A DNA stretch of 64,000 nt from Haliscomenobacter sp. (GCF_016718685.1 NZ_JADKCX010000028.1:28249-92248), one strand, 5' to 3'. Shown: positions 1 through 9,200, counted from the stretch's first letter. Notes: generated by a model from the letters alone, not told the origin. Made by a program: numbers and translations.

Positions 1-343
1 CGGTCATGCGGTCAAAACCGTCACCGGGTTGCACCGAAGGATCGTTGGGCATAATGGCCACCACTGGCCAGCCCATGGGTTCCATTTTGTTGTGCAAATC
101 AATGATGCGTTGCTCGTATGCCTGTGCATAAGGACAGGTATTGCAGGTAAAGACCACAATATACCCTTTAGCGGTTTTATAGTCTTTGAGGGTGACCATT
201 TTTCCACTGGTACTTTTCAACTGAAAGTCAGGAGCGATGTCCCCTACTTTTAGGCCCGTCACCGGAGATAATTGAGGAAAAGAGAACAAAAGGAAAAGGA
301 CACTTGCGAAAAATCCAATTCCCAATCCAGTTTTTGTTTTCAT
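1..343 (-). CDS. Thioredoxin-family redoxin, secreted (C-terminus outside window)
   Basis: Only the first 114 codons lie in the window; the gene runs off the left edge. The protein starts with a signal peptide or membrane anchor (hydrophobic residues about 9-22), followed by an AhpC/TSA-type redoxin start (VGDIAPDF, about 33-40) and a CNTC redox motif at residues 67-70 (TCNTCPY). This looks like the periplasmic thioredoxin-like proteins common in Bacteroidota that reduce or oxidise thiols. Its start codon lies one base past the stop of the upstream TlpA-like gene, so the two are probably co-transcribed and translationally coupled. The substrate is unknown. Confidence 0.8.
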   Translation of the reverse strand, partial: MKTKTGLGIGFFASVLFLLFSFPQLSPVTGLKVGDIAPDFQLKSTSGKMVTLKDYKTAKGYIVVFTCNTCPYAQAYEQRIIDLHNKMEPMGWPVVAIMPNDPSVQPGDGFDRMT

Positions 344-344
344 C

Positions 345-890
345 TCAGTCGAATTTGAATAATGTTGTAATTTTATCCATTATGACGAAGGATTTAGTTT
401 TTGGGGTCAAAAAACCAAGCACAAATTGCTGAAGTTCTTCAAAATCATCAAATTCTCCTTCTTTAAACGTGCGTACATCACCCCGGTACACCAAAGTAGC
501 AGGCAAAGCCCCACTCCAACTGGAATCTATTTTATCAATCCATAGCTGTTGCCGGCTGTCTACTAACGCGGCTACTGAAGCTGAAAATTGTCTCTGGGCT
601 AAAAAAGGTTTCAATTTGGTTTCCAAATCTTTGCGGAAGTCCAAACTCACCAAAATAATTTTGACCTTTCGCTGTGCCAAACTACGGTTTAACTGCTCGA
701 AATAAGGCAATTCTTTTACGCATGGCCCACACCAAGTCGCCCAAAAATTGATCACGTACGTGGTATCCGTCTGGGTTCGCTCGAGTAAAGGTGCGAAATC
801 GTCAAATGATTCAAATACTTGTTGTGCTTTCAGGCTACCCAAGCCCGTCGTGAGGACAAGTAACAACCATATCTTTTGCATAAGCAGCAA
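345..890 (-). CDS. TlpA-like periplasmic thiol-disulfide reductase
   Basis: A 181-residue protein with a signal peptide (cleavage likely near LKAQ, residues 20-23) and a thioredoxin fold with the classic WCGPC active site at residues 53-57, preceded by VINFWAT. The later PATLVYRG segment supplies the cis-proline loop of the fold. The family keeps periplasmic cysteines reduced, for example in cytochrome c maturation or extracytoplasmic protein repair. It lies immediately upstream of a second thioredoxin-fold gene, separated by one base, suggesting a two-gene redox operon. An inverted-repeat element sits just before its start. Confidence 0.85.
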   Translation of the reverse strand: MLLMQKIWLLLVLTTGLGSLKAQQVFESFDDFAPLLERTQTDTTYVINFWATWCGPCVKELPYFEQLNRSLAQRKVKIILVSLDFRKDLETKLKPFLAQRQFSASVAALVDSRQQLWIDKIDSSWSGALPATLVYRGDVRTFKEGEFDDFEELQQFVLGFLTPKTKSFVIMDKITTLFKFD

Positions 891-900
891 TTTAATTTAT

Positions 901-978
901 GTTGATGAAGGTTGAAGGTTTATAGCGGTTGATAACGCTAACCTCAACATTCATCAACCCAGATCAACCTTCATCAAC
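901..978. repeat. GTTGA-type inverted repeat with tandem-repeat arms
   Basis: The left arm (901-920, built from GTTGATGAAG and GTTGAAG) is nearly complementary to 940-958 and again to 964-978. The centre contains a further small palindrome, TAGCG/CGCTA. It starts six bases after the manA stop and ends ten bases from the TlpA-like start codon, filling the whole intergenic gap. Two other GTTGA-type elements occur at 37342-37456 and 57862-57997. Confidence 0.8.
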
Positions 979-983
979 CTCAC

Positions 984-2192
984 TCACGGCATCCCTGCCT
1001 TGTAAATTTCAGCATTTCCGGTTAAAACATATGAACTTCCCGCAGGGAAAAACAGGCTTTGTCCTTTTTTTACCAACAAGCTTTGATTAACCAAGGCCTC
1101 TCCTTGTATCAACAACAATATTTCCGGCCCTTTGGTGGAATGTTGTTCGTGAATTTTTGCGTCGCTCAAGCGAATCAAACTCAGCTCAAAATCCGGAGCA
1201 GGGGTTTTAAAACCGGTAAGGGTATCACTTTCTGCCTCTCCAGCAAAAATATGGGGAATGACCGGTTCAAAAGAAAGGTGTTGAATCAGGGTTGCTGCGT
1301 CTACATATTTATCCGTGAGTCCCCCTCTAAATACATTGTCCGAATTGGCCATCAATTCTACGTTTACACCTTCAAGATAGGCATGCAGAATGCCCGCGTC
1401 CTGAAAAATGCCCTGCCCTGGCTGTACATTGACTACATTCATCAGGTAAATAGAAATGACCCCACGGTCTAAACCGCCATCCAACAACCGGAAGTCACGC
1501 AAGGCCCGCGCCGCCCAATAATCTTGTTGGTCTTTCTGCAATTGTCCGGTAGACAATAAGGGCAACAACCGTGCGGCCAATGGCTGCAACAAACGATCAA
1601 TCTCGTCTTGCGGCATGGTCATGACCTGGGTATAAAGTGGCTCGATGGAATCAGGGGAATAAAACGCCAATAAGCCTGCCAATTCAGGGGTTTGCTGAAG
1701 ACTGGCCAAAACCTTATCGAGTGTAGCAAAACCGTGCAACAACCAAAAATCAGTCAAAGCCGTCATCATTTCTGGCTTGTGGTTGTCGTCTTTAAAATTC
1801 CGGTTGAACGCATTGAGTGGGATTCCAGCAGCATTTTCTGCCGCAAAGCCTTGCTCTGCCTCCGTTTTATTGGGGTGCGCCTGAATAGAGAGCATTTTGT
1901 CTACATCCAGTATTTTTAACAAGTAAGGGATTTGATTGGCAAATCGCTGTGCCGTAGCCGTTCCCAATATGTCGAGGGGAGCACTGTTGATCAAAGCATC
2001 AAGGGGTTGTGCTGCTTCACCCGGCAAATGCACCTGTGCCATGCCACGGGGATGCGCGCCAAGCCACAGTTCTGCACAGGGCTCTTGTTGGCGATTCGTT
2101 TGGTTCAATAAATTGGGAATGTACTCGAAGCCGCCCCAGGCGTAGTGTTGTACTACTCCTTCAAGCAGGTACGGCGTGGTAGTTGTAGCCAT
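984..2192 (-). CDS. manA: Mannose-6-phosphate isomerase, class I
   Basis: A 402-residue zinc-dependent isomerase interconverting mannose-6-phosphate and fructose-6-phosphate, which feeds GDP-mannose and surface polysaccharide synthesis. Visible family motifs: N-terminal YAWGG, SIQAHPN (102-108) and DDNHKPEM (135-142) carrying the zinc-binding Gln/His/Glu residues, DAGILHAYLEG with another metal His, and RGGLTDKY near the C-terminal cupin, which holds the catalytic Arg. Length and motif order match the bacterial type I enzyme. It is a single gene, with the methyltransferase upstream and the redox pair downstream on the same strand. Confidence 0.95.
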   Translation of the reverse strand: MATTTTPYLLEGVVQHYAWGGFEYIPNLLNQTNRQQEPCAELWLGAHPRGMAQVHLPGEAAQPLDALINSAPLDILGTATAQRFANQIPYLLKILDVDKMLSIQAHPNKTEAEQGFAAENAAGIPLNAFNRNFKDDNHKPEMMTALTDFWLLHGFATLDKVLASLQQTPELAGLLAFYSPDSIEPLYTQVMTMPQDEIDRLLQPLAARLLPLLSTGQLQKDQQDYWAARALRDFRLLDGGLDRGVISIYLMNVVNVQPGQGIFQDAGILHAYLEGVNVELMANSDNVFRGGLTDKYVDAATLIQHLSFEPVIPHIFAGEAESDTLTGFKTPAPDFELSLIRLSDAKIHEQHSTKGPEILLLIQGEALVNQSLLVKKGQSLFFPAGSSYVLTGNAEIYKAGMP

Positions 2193-2284
2193 GAATCCTT
2201 GCCATTTGTCTTTTTGAAATTTTGAGATTCAGATCTCCAGATCACGCAGATTTACGCAGATTTTTCCAAAGAACATATCGACAA

Positions 2285-2398
2285 AAGTCGCGTACTTTAT
2301 GGCATAAGGCTTTCTCAGCAGGGCATTTTGAGCTTTATTTTAAACCCACCAGAAAATAACTGCAAGTCGCGTACAAGGCAATTTCTCAGCAGGCATTT
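2285..2398. repeat. Imperfect direct repeat pair around a gene end
   Basis: Two related copies, 2285-2328 and 2364-2398, share AAGTCGCGTAC, AAGGC and TTTCTCAGCAGG followed by CATTT. The first copy carries about ten extra bases (TTTATGGCAT). The second copy lies inside the last codons of the methyltransferase gene, while the first is intergenic. Just to the left, around 2250-2273, a CGCAGATTT unit is repeated twice, resembling one arm of the CACAGATT-type element at 4344-4432. Confidence 0.6.
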
Positions 2399-3083
2399 GG
2401 TAGATCGGATTGATCAAAAAAATCTTGCGCTGCAAAATCCGATAGTTTCGCTTGTTCAAGATACTTTCAAAACGTTCAATCGAGATTCCAGTGTCTTTGA
2501 TTTCTTGTAATTCTTGTACCGTTTGTTCGGTTTCGCCACCCCAACGCAATACCTGTTGGTACAAAGCCGAGGGCAGCAAGTGGTAATAAGGCAATTTGGA
2601 CAACCACTTGTTGCGACAAATCTGCTGATGCCCTCCGAAAGGCATGTACCAAGGCGGAAAAGCAAAAAACACCACCCCTTGTGGTGCCAGGAATTGGTGC
2701 AAAAAAGTCATGAAGCGATCTTGATCTGGAATGTGTTCGATCACATCTTTGAGGATGATCAAGTCAAACCGAAACCCTGCTTCCTGGCCAGGGTCAATGT
2801 CGTAGATGTTGCGGGCGATGAGCCGCAATTGACCATTAGCCACCGGTTCTGGCATAAAGGTTTTGGCCGTTTCGATCCGGCTTTCGTGCAGTTCAATGCC
2901 TACGCATTCACAGCCTTCTTCCAAAAAAGCTTTGAGTACTCCGGCTTCGCCACAACCAATTTCCAAAACTTTGGCGGTTGGAGGTAAAAGGTGGTGTTTG
3001 CGCACAAAAGGCAAAATGTATTCTTTGGCTGTCCGATATTGGTAATCGAAATAAGTCCGTTTGTCCTGGTGAAATTCAAACAT
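2340..3083 (-). CDS. Class I SAM-dependent methyltransferase
   Basis: A 247-residue protein with a Rossmann-type methyltransferase domain: motif I LEIGCGEAG (40-48), the acidic ribose-binding position in VGIELHES, and the motif IV region LIILKDVIEHIPD. This arrangement matches Methyltransf_11/23-like enzymes acting on small molecules or lipids; the substrate cannot be told. The last ~20 residues (after INPIYQ) fall in a repeated sequence and read poorly as a family C-terminus, so the native 3' end may have been altered by the repeat or by a frameshift. Confidence 0.75.
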   Translation of the reverse strand: MFEFHQDKRTYFDYQYRTAKEYILPFVRKHHLLPPTAKVLEIGCGEAGVLKAFLEEGCECVGIELHESRIETAKTFMPEPVANGQLRLIARNIYDIDPGQEAGFRFDLIILKDVIEHIPDQDRFMTFLHQFLAPQGVVFFAFPPWYMPFGGHQQICRNKWLSKLPYYHLLPSALYQQVLRWGGETEQTVQELQEIKDTGISIERFESILNKRNYRILQRKIFLINPIYQMPAEKLPCTRLAVIFWWV

Positions 3084-3164
3084 AGCAATGTGTAGAGATT
3101 ACCAAGTAAAGGTACTTAAACGGTGGAGTACGGTATTTATTTCCAATTATTTTTTCAGAAAATT

Positions 3165-3285
3165 TGCAAGATTATTATATGTTTTGTTTATTTGAGTTTT
3201 TAAACAGCGTTCTAGTAAATAAAGGGGAATGGTTGTCAGGAGCATAGGCCCGGAAAGGTGCTCATCCCTGACAGCTTTTTTTTTT
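3165..3285 (+). ncRNA. Candidate small RNA with strong terminator
   Basis: A hairpin (TTGTCAGG-AGCA at 3233-3244 pairing with TGCT and CCTGACAG at 3258-3275, with a four-base bulge) is followed by ten T at 3276-3285, a textbook Rho-independent terminator on the + strand. No + strand protein gene lies upstream in the window, so the terminator has no obvious client unless a short RNA is made here. A weak -7-like AAAATTTG occurs near 3158-3165. Bacteroidota are known to carry a 6S-like RNA (6S-Flavo) of similar size; identity here is not established. The 5' end is a guess. Confidence 0.35.
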
Positions 3286-3298
3286 GTTAAATCCTACC

Positions 3299-3306
3299 TA
3301 TCTTTG
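3299..3306 (+). promoter_or_regulatory. Bacteroidota -7 element (TATCTTTG) for ruvX-def
   Basis: An exact match to TAnnTTTG. It lies downstream of the first possible in-frame ATG of ruvX (3284), so that ATG cannot be used from this promoter. This argues for the TTG at 3326 or the ATG at 3338. Confidence 0.6.
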
Positions 3307-3325
3307 CCTTTCAAATAATGTTCTT

Positions 3326-3745
3326 TTGGCAAGAATCATGGCTATTGATTACGGGACTAAGCGTACGGGCATCGCCGTAACCGACCCACTGCAAATTATT
3401 GCCAGTGGTTTGGATACAGTTCCCACTGCAGAACTGATGAATTTTTTGCGGCAATATTGCCTAGAAGAAGACGTCGAAGCATTTGTAGTTGGAGAGCCGA
3501 AACACCTGGATGATACCCCTGCTCAAATCCATCATTTGGTTATGGCTTTTGTGGCACAAATAGAAAACCTTTTTCCGGATAAAAGGGTTATTCTGCGGGA
3601 TGAGCGGTTTACATCGAAAGATGCCACCCGATCGATTCGCCAAAGTGTGCCCAGTCGAAAAAAAAGACGCGACAAAGGCTTGGTTGACAAAGTCAGTGCG
3701 GTCATTATTTTGCAGGAATACCTGGAAAAATACAAATATTCGTAA
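3326..3745 (+). CDS. ruvX: Putative pre-16S rRNA nuclease / Holliday junction resolvase, YqgF family
   Basis: A protein of about 139 residues with the RNase H-like fold of the YqgF/RuvX family, linked to processing the 5' end of 16S rRNA and proposed to act on Holliday junctions. Motifs: N-terminal AIDYGTKRTGIAVTD with the catalytic Asp, VVGEP in the middle, RDERFTS carrying the second acidic residue, and a C-terminal VDKVSAVIILQEYL with the final Asp. The TTG at 3326 gives the family-typical N-terminus (MARI-AIDYG) and lies downstream of the -7 element at 3299; the ATG at 3338 is the alternative. def follows after four bases, so the two form an operon. Confidence 0.9.
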   Translation: MARIMAIDYGTKRTGIAVTDPLQIIASGLDTVPTAELMNFLRQYCLEEDVEAFVVGEPKHLDDTPAQIHHLVMAFVAQIENLFPDKRVILRDERFTSKDATRSIRQSVPSRKKRRDKGLVDKVSAVIILQEYLEKYKYS

Positions 3746-3749
3746 TACC

Positions 3750-4301
3750 ATGTTGTTACCCATTTATGCTTACGGGCATCCCGTTTTGCGCAAAAAAGCT
3801 GAAGATATTACCCCAGACTACGAAGATCTGAGCAAGTTGATCGCGGACATGTGGGAAACCATGTACCACGCCGAAGGAGTCGGCCTGGCTGCTCCGCAAA
3901 TTGGCCGTCCCATTCGTTTGTTTATCATCGATTCCATGCAGTTGGAGGAGAAAGGTAAAGATGTCATCGGTCTCAAAACTGTTTTCATCAACGCCGAAAA
4001 AGTGGAAGAAAAAGGTAAAATCTGGGCCTACGAAGAGGGCTGCCTGAGTATACCCGATATTCGCGGTGATGTCGACCGCTTGGATACCCTGACGCTGCGT
4101 TATCTGGACGAAAACTTTGTGGAACACATCACCACCTTTGACGGCATCAATGCCCGGGTGATCCAGCACGAATACGACCACATCGAGGGTATCCTTTTCC
4201 TGGAATACCTCAAACCAGTCAAAAAAGCGATGATCCGCGGGCGGCTGGAGAACATCCGCAAGGGAAAAGTGAAGGTGGACTACAAGATGAAATTTGCTTG
4301 A
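3750..4301 (+). CDS. def: Peptide deformylase
   Basis: A 183-residue metalloenzyme that removes the N-formyl group from newly made proteins. All three family motifs are present: EGVGLAAPQIG (42-52), EGCLSIP (96-102, metal-binding Cys) and QHEYDH (139-144, two metal His and the catalytic Glu). The ATG at 3750 is chosen because it gives the usual N-terminus (LPIYAYGHPVLR) and starts four bases after the ruvX stop; the reading frame continues upstream but overlaps ruvX. It is co-transcribed with ruvX. Confidence 0.95.
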   Translation: MLLPIYAYGHPVLRKKAEDITPDYEDLSKLIADMWETMYHAEGVGLAAPQIGRPIRLFIIDSMQLEEKGKDVIGLKTVFINAEKVEEKGKIWAYEEGCLSIPDIRGDVDRLDTLTLRYLDENFVEHITTFDGINARVIQHEYDHIEGILFLEYLKPVKKAMIRGRLENIRKGKVKVDYKMKFA

Positions 4302-4343
4302 TAAGGCCCTATCTTCACCCCGCCTACGGTGGAAATTGATAGA

Positions 4344-4432
4344 GATTTCACACAGATTAACGCGCAGATTTCACACAGATTTCAGGTCATATCTACAAAA
4401 TCTGTGTGAATCTGTGGAATCTGTGGTGAAAT
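4344..4432. repeat. CACAGATT-type inverted repeat between convergent genes
   Basis: The left arm (4344-4382) contains repeated GATTTCACACAGATT-like units. The right arm (4397-4432) contains the complementary units AATCTGTG. The arms pair imperfectly over about 35 bases around a 14-base loop. The element fills the gap between def (+) and the RNase H gene (-), with its edge nine bases from the latter's stop, so it could act as a two-way terminator. Confidence 0.8.
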
Positions 4433-4440
4433 TATCTTCT

Positions 4441-5082
4441 TCACTTCCTTCCGAAATCAGCCGGAATTTCTCCCCAGTCCTCCGTCTCCCACTTGATCAA
4501 CTTATTGGTGAAAGTATTTTCTGTCAACCATTTTTCGGCGCGATCAATCACTTCGTACAATTCTTCCGTTTTTTGGTTTTCCACCAGGGTGGTTTTGCAT
4601 TTTTTCTGCTTGATCCACTTCATGGCATTCACCGAATCAGAATAAATCGGAAAATTCCAGCCTTTTTTTTGGCATAGCGCCAGCGCGTGTACCAGGGCCA
4701 AAAACTCCCCAATGTTGTTCGTTCCCAGGGGAAAGGCCTGGTGAAAAATTTGCTCTTTGGAATCCGTCCATACGCCCTGGTATTCCATTTTACCGGGATT
4801 GCCACTACAAGCTGCATCTACACTGATGCTGTCTTTGATGATGGCACTTTTGGCTTTAGGGATACGTTTGATCATGCTTTGCCCGCCAGAAGTTTTCGCC
4901 GCACCTGGTTTAAAAGACGGAGCAGTTTGTTTGAAAGCTTTTTCGGCTTCTGCCTTACTTTCGTATGATTTGTACCGTGCACCTGGAAAGCCGTTGATCT
5001 GTGCCTGGCATTCTACCCAACTTTCATAGATGCCGGGTTTAGCACCCGTCCAAACGACGTAATATTTTTTTGCTTTGCTCAT
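4441..5082 (-). CDS. Viroplasmin-domain ribonuclease H (RNase HI-like)
   Basis: A 213-residue protein. Residues ~5-50 match the caulimovirus viroplasmin/RNase H1 N-terminal RNA:DNA-hybrid binding fold (YYVVWTGAKPGIYESW, KSYESKAEAEKAF). Residues ~75-205 form an RNase H domain with acidic residues in SVDAACSGNPG, NNIGEFLAL and IYSDSVNAMKW. It cleaves RNA in RNA:DNA hybrids. The start at 5082 (MSKAKKYYVVW) is preferred over the longer frame from 5145, whose extra 21 residues look non-family. It is convergent with def. Confidence 0.9.
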   Translation of the reverse strand: MSKAKKYYVVWTGAKPGIYESWVECQAQINGFPGARYKSYESKAEAEKAFKQTAPSFKPGAAKTSGGQSMIKRIPKAKSAIIKDSISVDAACSGNPGKMEYQGVWTDSKEQIFHQAFPLGTNNIGEFLALVHALALCQKKGWNFPIYSDSVNAMKWIKQKKCKTTLVENQKTEELYEVIDRAEKWLTENTFTNKLIKWETEDWGEIPADFGRK

Positions 5083-5196
5083 TGAATGGTCATTATGGGC
5101 ATCCGCGAGGGATGCCCCAACGGATATTTCGCCCCAAGAATACAAAACATCTTGGATAAAAACACGGTTTAATCGGTTTTGGATGTCCTAAACACT

Positions 5197-5204
5197 TACC
5201 TTTG
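5197..5204 (+). promoter_or_regulatory. Bacteroidota -7 element (TACCTTTG) for tatD
   Basis: Matches TAnnTTTG, 19 bases before the tatD ATG. It rules out the longer reading-frame start at 5179. No well-spaced -33 TTTG is seen. Confidence 0.55.
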
Positions 5205-5223
5205 CAGCCGAAAAAAAAGAACC

Positions 5224-5991
5224 ATGCGCATCATCGATACACACGCCCACTTGTACGCTGAAGAATTCAACGAAGACCGCCGGGAAATGATCCAACGTGC
5301 ACTCGACGCAGGTGTAAGCCAAATGTATTTGCCCAATATTGACAGTACCTCCATCGAAGGAATGTTGGCGTTGGAAACGGAATATCCCGGGCAATGTCTG
5401 GCCATGATGGGATTGCACCCTTGTTACGTAAAAGACAATTACCTGGAAGAACTGGCCACGGTCAAATCCTGGCTGGAAAAACGCAGCTTCCCCGCCATAG
5501 GTGAAATTGGTATCGACCTGTATTGGGACAAAACCCATGTGCGTGAGCAGGAAGAGGCTTTTTTGACCCAGGTTGAATGGGCCAAAGAATACGACCTGCC
5601 CATCGTTATTCATTCCCGCGAGTCGATGGATTTGATTCTAGACCTGCTCCAACCCATTCGACACGAGCGCTTGAGAGGAATTTTTCATTGTTTCTCGGGT
5701 TCTGTTCAGCAGGCGGAAGCGGCTATTGCCATGGGTTTCCTCCTGGGGATTGGTGGGGTTTTGACGTTCAAAAAATCGGGACTGGATGCGGTTTTGGCAC
5801 ACATTGACTTACAACATCTGGTGCTGGAAACCGATGCCCCTTACCTCGCTCCTACCCCCTTCCGCGGCAAACGCAATGAGAGTGCTTATTTGACCAAAGT
5901 TTGTGAAAAACTGGCGGAAGTGAAAGGGGTTCCAATGGATGAAGTAGCCGAAATCACCAGCACAAACGCTGTAAATCTTTTCAAGCGCTAA
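5224..5991 (+). CDS. TatD-family metal-dependent hydrolase (deoxyribonuclease)
   Basis: A 255-residue TIM-barrel amidohydrolase-like nuclease. Metal ligands are visible: THAHL (His7, His9), GEIGIDLYWD (Glu), PIVIHSRE (His), FHCFSGS (His) and LETDAPYLAP (Asp), with the family signature NESAYL near the end. Relatives have 3'-5' exonuclease activity and a role in oxidative DNA damage or DNA turnover. The ATG at 5224 gives the family start MRIIDTHAHLY and follows a clear -7 element. It is followed by tRNA-Ser. Confidence 0.93.
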   Translation: MRIIDTHAHLYAEEFNEDRREMIQRALDAGVSQMYLPNIDSTSIEGMLALETEYPGQCLAMMGLHPCYVKDNYLEELATVKSWLEKRSFPAIGEIGIDLYWDKTHVREQEEAFLTQVEWAKEYDLPIVIHSRESMDLILDLLQPIRHERLRGIFHCFSGSVQQAEAAIAMGFLLGIGGVLTFKKSGLDAVLAHIDLQHLVLETDAPYLAPTPFRGKRNESAYLTKVCEKLAEVKGVPMDEVAEITSTNAVNLFKR

Positions 5992-6007
5992 AAAAACGGG
6001 AACTTTT

Positions 6008-6039
6008 ATTGAAAAAACCGTTTTTTGAGTGTAAATTTG
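6008..6039 (+). promoter_or_regulatory. Promoter for tRNA-Ser (ATTG-N20-TAAATTTG)
   Basis: TAAATTTG at 6032-6039 matches TAnnTTTG, with ATTG (near TTTG) exactly 20 bases upstream at 6008-6011. The tRNA begins 25 bases after the -7 element. Confidence 0.65.
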
Positions 6040-6064
6040 CCGCACTTTACTAAGTAGCACATAC

Positions 6065-6149
6065 AGAGAGGTGCTCGAGTGGTTTAAGAGGTACGCCTGG
6101 AAAGCGTATATACCGCAAGGTATCGAGAGTTCGAATCTCTTCCTCTCTG
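6065..6149 (+). tRNA. tRNA-Ser (anticodon GGA)
   Basis: A class II tRNA cloverleaf: acceptor AGAGAGG/CCTCTCT with discriminator G at 6149; anticodon stem TACGC/GCGTA closing the loop CTGGAAA, so the anticodon is GGA; a long variable arm (ATACCGCAAGGTAT); and T-loop TTCGAAT. The long variable arm and GGA identify a serine tRNA reading UCC/UCU. CCA is not encoded. Confidence 0.95.
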
Positions 6150-6157
6150 CGAAATAC

Positions 6158-6194
6158 AAAAGCCTGCATCTCAATGAGATGCAGGCTTTTTTTG
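6158..6194. terminator. Bidirectional Rho-independent terminator
   Basis: Stem AAAGCCTGCATCT/AGATGCAGGCTTT with loop CAATG, followed by a T run on + and preceded by an A run that becomes T on -. It terminates tRNA-Ser on + and, on -, the giant gene ending at 6216. Confidence 0.9.
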
Positions 6195-6215
6195 TTCATA
6201 ATTCATAGAATAGCA

Positions 6216-9200
6216 TTACTGCTTCAACACCACCATCCGCTTCGTTTCCACAAACTTGGCAGTTTCCAAACTATAGTACAATACGCCGGAAGATTGTAGC
6301 TGAGCGGAATTAAGTTCCAGCAGATTCCAACCTTTGGCGTACGCCCCTTTCAACTGGTACAACACCGCTCCTTTCACATCGCGCAGCGTCAGGCGGGCTT
6401 CCGCAGCTTCGGGCAGGTAAAACCCAATTTGGGTGGATTCCTGGAAAGGGTTGGGGACGTTTTGCAGGAGTACGACTTTTTCAGTCTGGTGTTTTTGTTC
6501 GGCTTCTACGAAGTAGTCGAGCAAAGCGGGATTGATGGCTTTTGCTTGCGGGTTTTCCCTGACAATCGCCGGATTTTGTAGCGTCTTCAAGGGTGCATCC
6601 AATTGTGGTGCTACTGCAATTTCAGGCAATACTTCACCCACCAGACCAGGCCCCGGTTGTACCACCACCGTCACTTCAAAAGAAGCCCCCAACACATCGT
6701 CTTGGGTGCCATTGTTGTCGCGCCAGTTCCGGCCTTTGGTGTAGGGCACAATGGTGTACACAACGGTCGAAGGAGTTCTGAGTCTATTTTTCAACAAGCC
6801 CTCTTCAAAAGTAGAACCCCTTGGACGCGTATAAGGTGCTTCGCTCACCCCATCCACACTGTCTGGGTTACTGATGGCCTGTACCAAATACTTCTTCCGC
6901 TTTTTGGGTTTGACCATGTTCACCTTGGTTTGTGGTGCGGTATTGTTGGCGATGGTTTCACTGAATGCGGTGGGTTCGGCCTCTGGACACTTGCCAATCC
7001 GGTTTACTTTTACCTTTACCGTTATGGGCTCACCTTCACAACCCACTTGTTGAGAGCCAATGGGGGTAATGGTATACACCACTTCCGTACCCTTCCTGGT
7101 CAGGTTGATCAAAATTTCGTTGATGGCATCCTGGCCAAAGGGAACCCCTACCCCACTGCTTCGGCCTTTGCGGGCGTTGCCATAGGTAGCAGTCCAATTG
7201 AACGTAGCACCAGGGGCAGCATTGGGATTCAATACCGTAATCCCAACCGGAATACCGCTACAAATGGTTTTGCCTGTAGCTGTTGCATCGGGAATTTTAC
7301 CGATCACTACGGTCACGGGCTTAATGTCAAAGCAACCGGTACTTGCGTTCGTTCCTTTGATGTAATAAATCCCGGCATCCGTAGACTGTGGAGTGGTGAA
7401 CGCCTGAGTAGCCGCAGCATCTGTCCAGTAGCTGAAGGTCAAACCCTCCGTAGAACCCGCAGTAATGGTCGTAGCCCGCAAGTCGACCAAAGTGGTACAA
7501 CGTGGTGCAGGATTATTGGTGATCAGCGTAGGTTTGGGGTTAACCGTCACAATCACCTGAAAGTTGCTAGGGTTGGTGCAACCATTGGCGCTCAGGCTGT
7601 ACTGGTACGTCACATTGAGCGCCCCCGAGGTCGTATTGGTTAAGGTTTCGTTTACACTTCCAGTGCCGTTGGCGACAGCATTACTGATGCCACTGAGCGC
7701 CGCCCGAGTCCAGGTGAAGAGCGTACCGCTTACCGAACTACTGGGCGTATAACTAAACGTACTGGCGCTACAAATGGCATCAGGACTGAGGCTACTGTTC
7801 AGCGCAGGCAATGGACTAATGGACTTGGTCACCGTAAAGCTGGATGGATTGCTACAACCATTGGCACTCAGGGTGTACACATAAGCCACATTCAGGGTGT
7901 TGCTGGTCGTATTGTTCAAAGTTTCCGTGATGCCACCCGTGCCGTTGGCGGCCGGGTTGCTGATGCCCGCCACTGCGGCACGCGTCCAGGTGAAGTTGGT
8001 AGCATTGGCCGTACTGCCAGGTATGTAGGTGAAGCTGGAGCCACTACAACTGGCGTCCAGCGCCAGTTCCGAGTTCAAGGTCGGCAAAGGATTTACGGTT
8101 ACTACAAAAGTATTGTTGATGGTGCTGGCACAGCCATTGGCGCTCAAGGTGTACACATATGTCACATTGATGGGTGCAGCAGTGCTGGTGACCAGTATTT
8201 CATTGATATTGCCAGTACCTGTGCCAGGGGCATTGCTGATGCCATTGACCGCCGCGCGAGTCCAGGAAAAACTGGTACCCGTTGTACTGCTGCTCGGCGT
8301 ATACACAAAAGCAGTGCCACTACATATGGGCGCTGGATCAAGTGTACTGTTTAATCGTGGTTGTGGATTGACGGTAACCGTAACCGTAAAGGTATTTGGA
8401 TTGATACAATCCTCCACATTTAAGGTGTAGACGTAAGTCACCTGAATGGGTGCAGCCGTAGTATTGGAGAGGATTTCGTTGGGATTGCCAGTTCCACTGG
8501 CTGCCAAATTGCTGATGCCATTGACCGCCGCCCGAGTCCAACTGAAGGTGGTGTTTGCGACTGAACTGCTGGGGGAATAATTAAACATCATTCCGCTACA
8601 GATGGCCGGAGGAGTACTTGTACTGCTCAACATCGGCAGTGGACTCACCTCAACTTCCACATTAAAAACCGTAAGATTGTCACAGCCATTGGCACTTAGC
8701 CGGTAGGCATACACTACGGTAATTGGTGCGTTGGTCGTGTTGGTCAAGGTTTCCCCAGGGTTGCCGGTGCCATTGGCCGCAGGGGTACTAATCCCATTGA
8801 CCGCAGCGCGGGTCCAGGCAAAACTAGTCCCCGAAGTGCTGCTTTTGGGTAAATAGCTAAAAACCCCTCCACTACAAATATCGGGAGCAATGGTAGAACT
8901 GCTCAAACTGGGCAGTGGGTTTACCGTCACCCTTACCCTGGTTGGGTTGGCATTTGCACACCCATTGGCACTGAGGGTATACAGATAAATTACACCAATC
9001 GGAAATTCAGTGGTATTGACCAAAATCTCATCGGGACTATTGTTACCGGCGGAAGCAGGATTGCTGATGCCTTGAACTGCTGCACGGGTCCAGGTAAAAG
9101 TCGTGTTGATCACGTTGCTTCTTGGCGTGTAACTAACCGTTGTTCCACTACAAATGGACGCAATTGTTGTATCACTGGTCAGTCTTGGGCTGGGATTCAC

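Noticed and set aside
3284..3325. Upstream ruvX start at 3284
   Set aside because: It precedes the -7 promoter element at 3299 and adds non-family residues.
6158..6194. Attachment site or integration next to tRNA-Ser
   Set aside because: The palindrome after the tRNA is a normal T-tailed terminator; there is no integrase and no repeat of the tRNA 3' end nearby.
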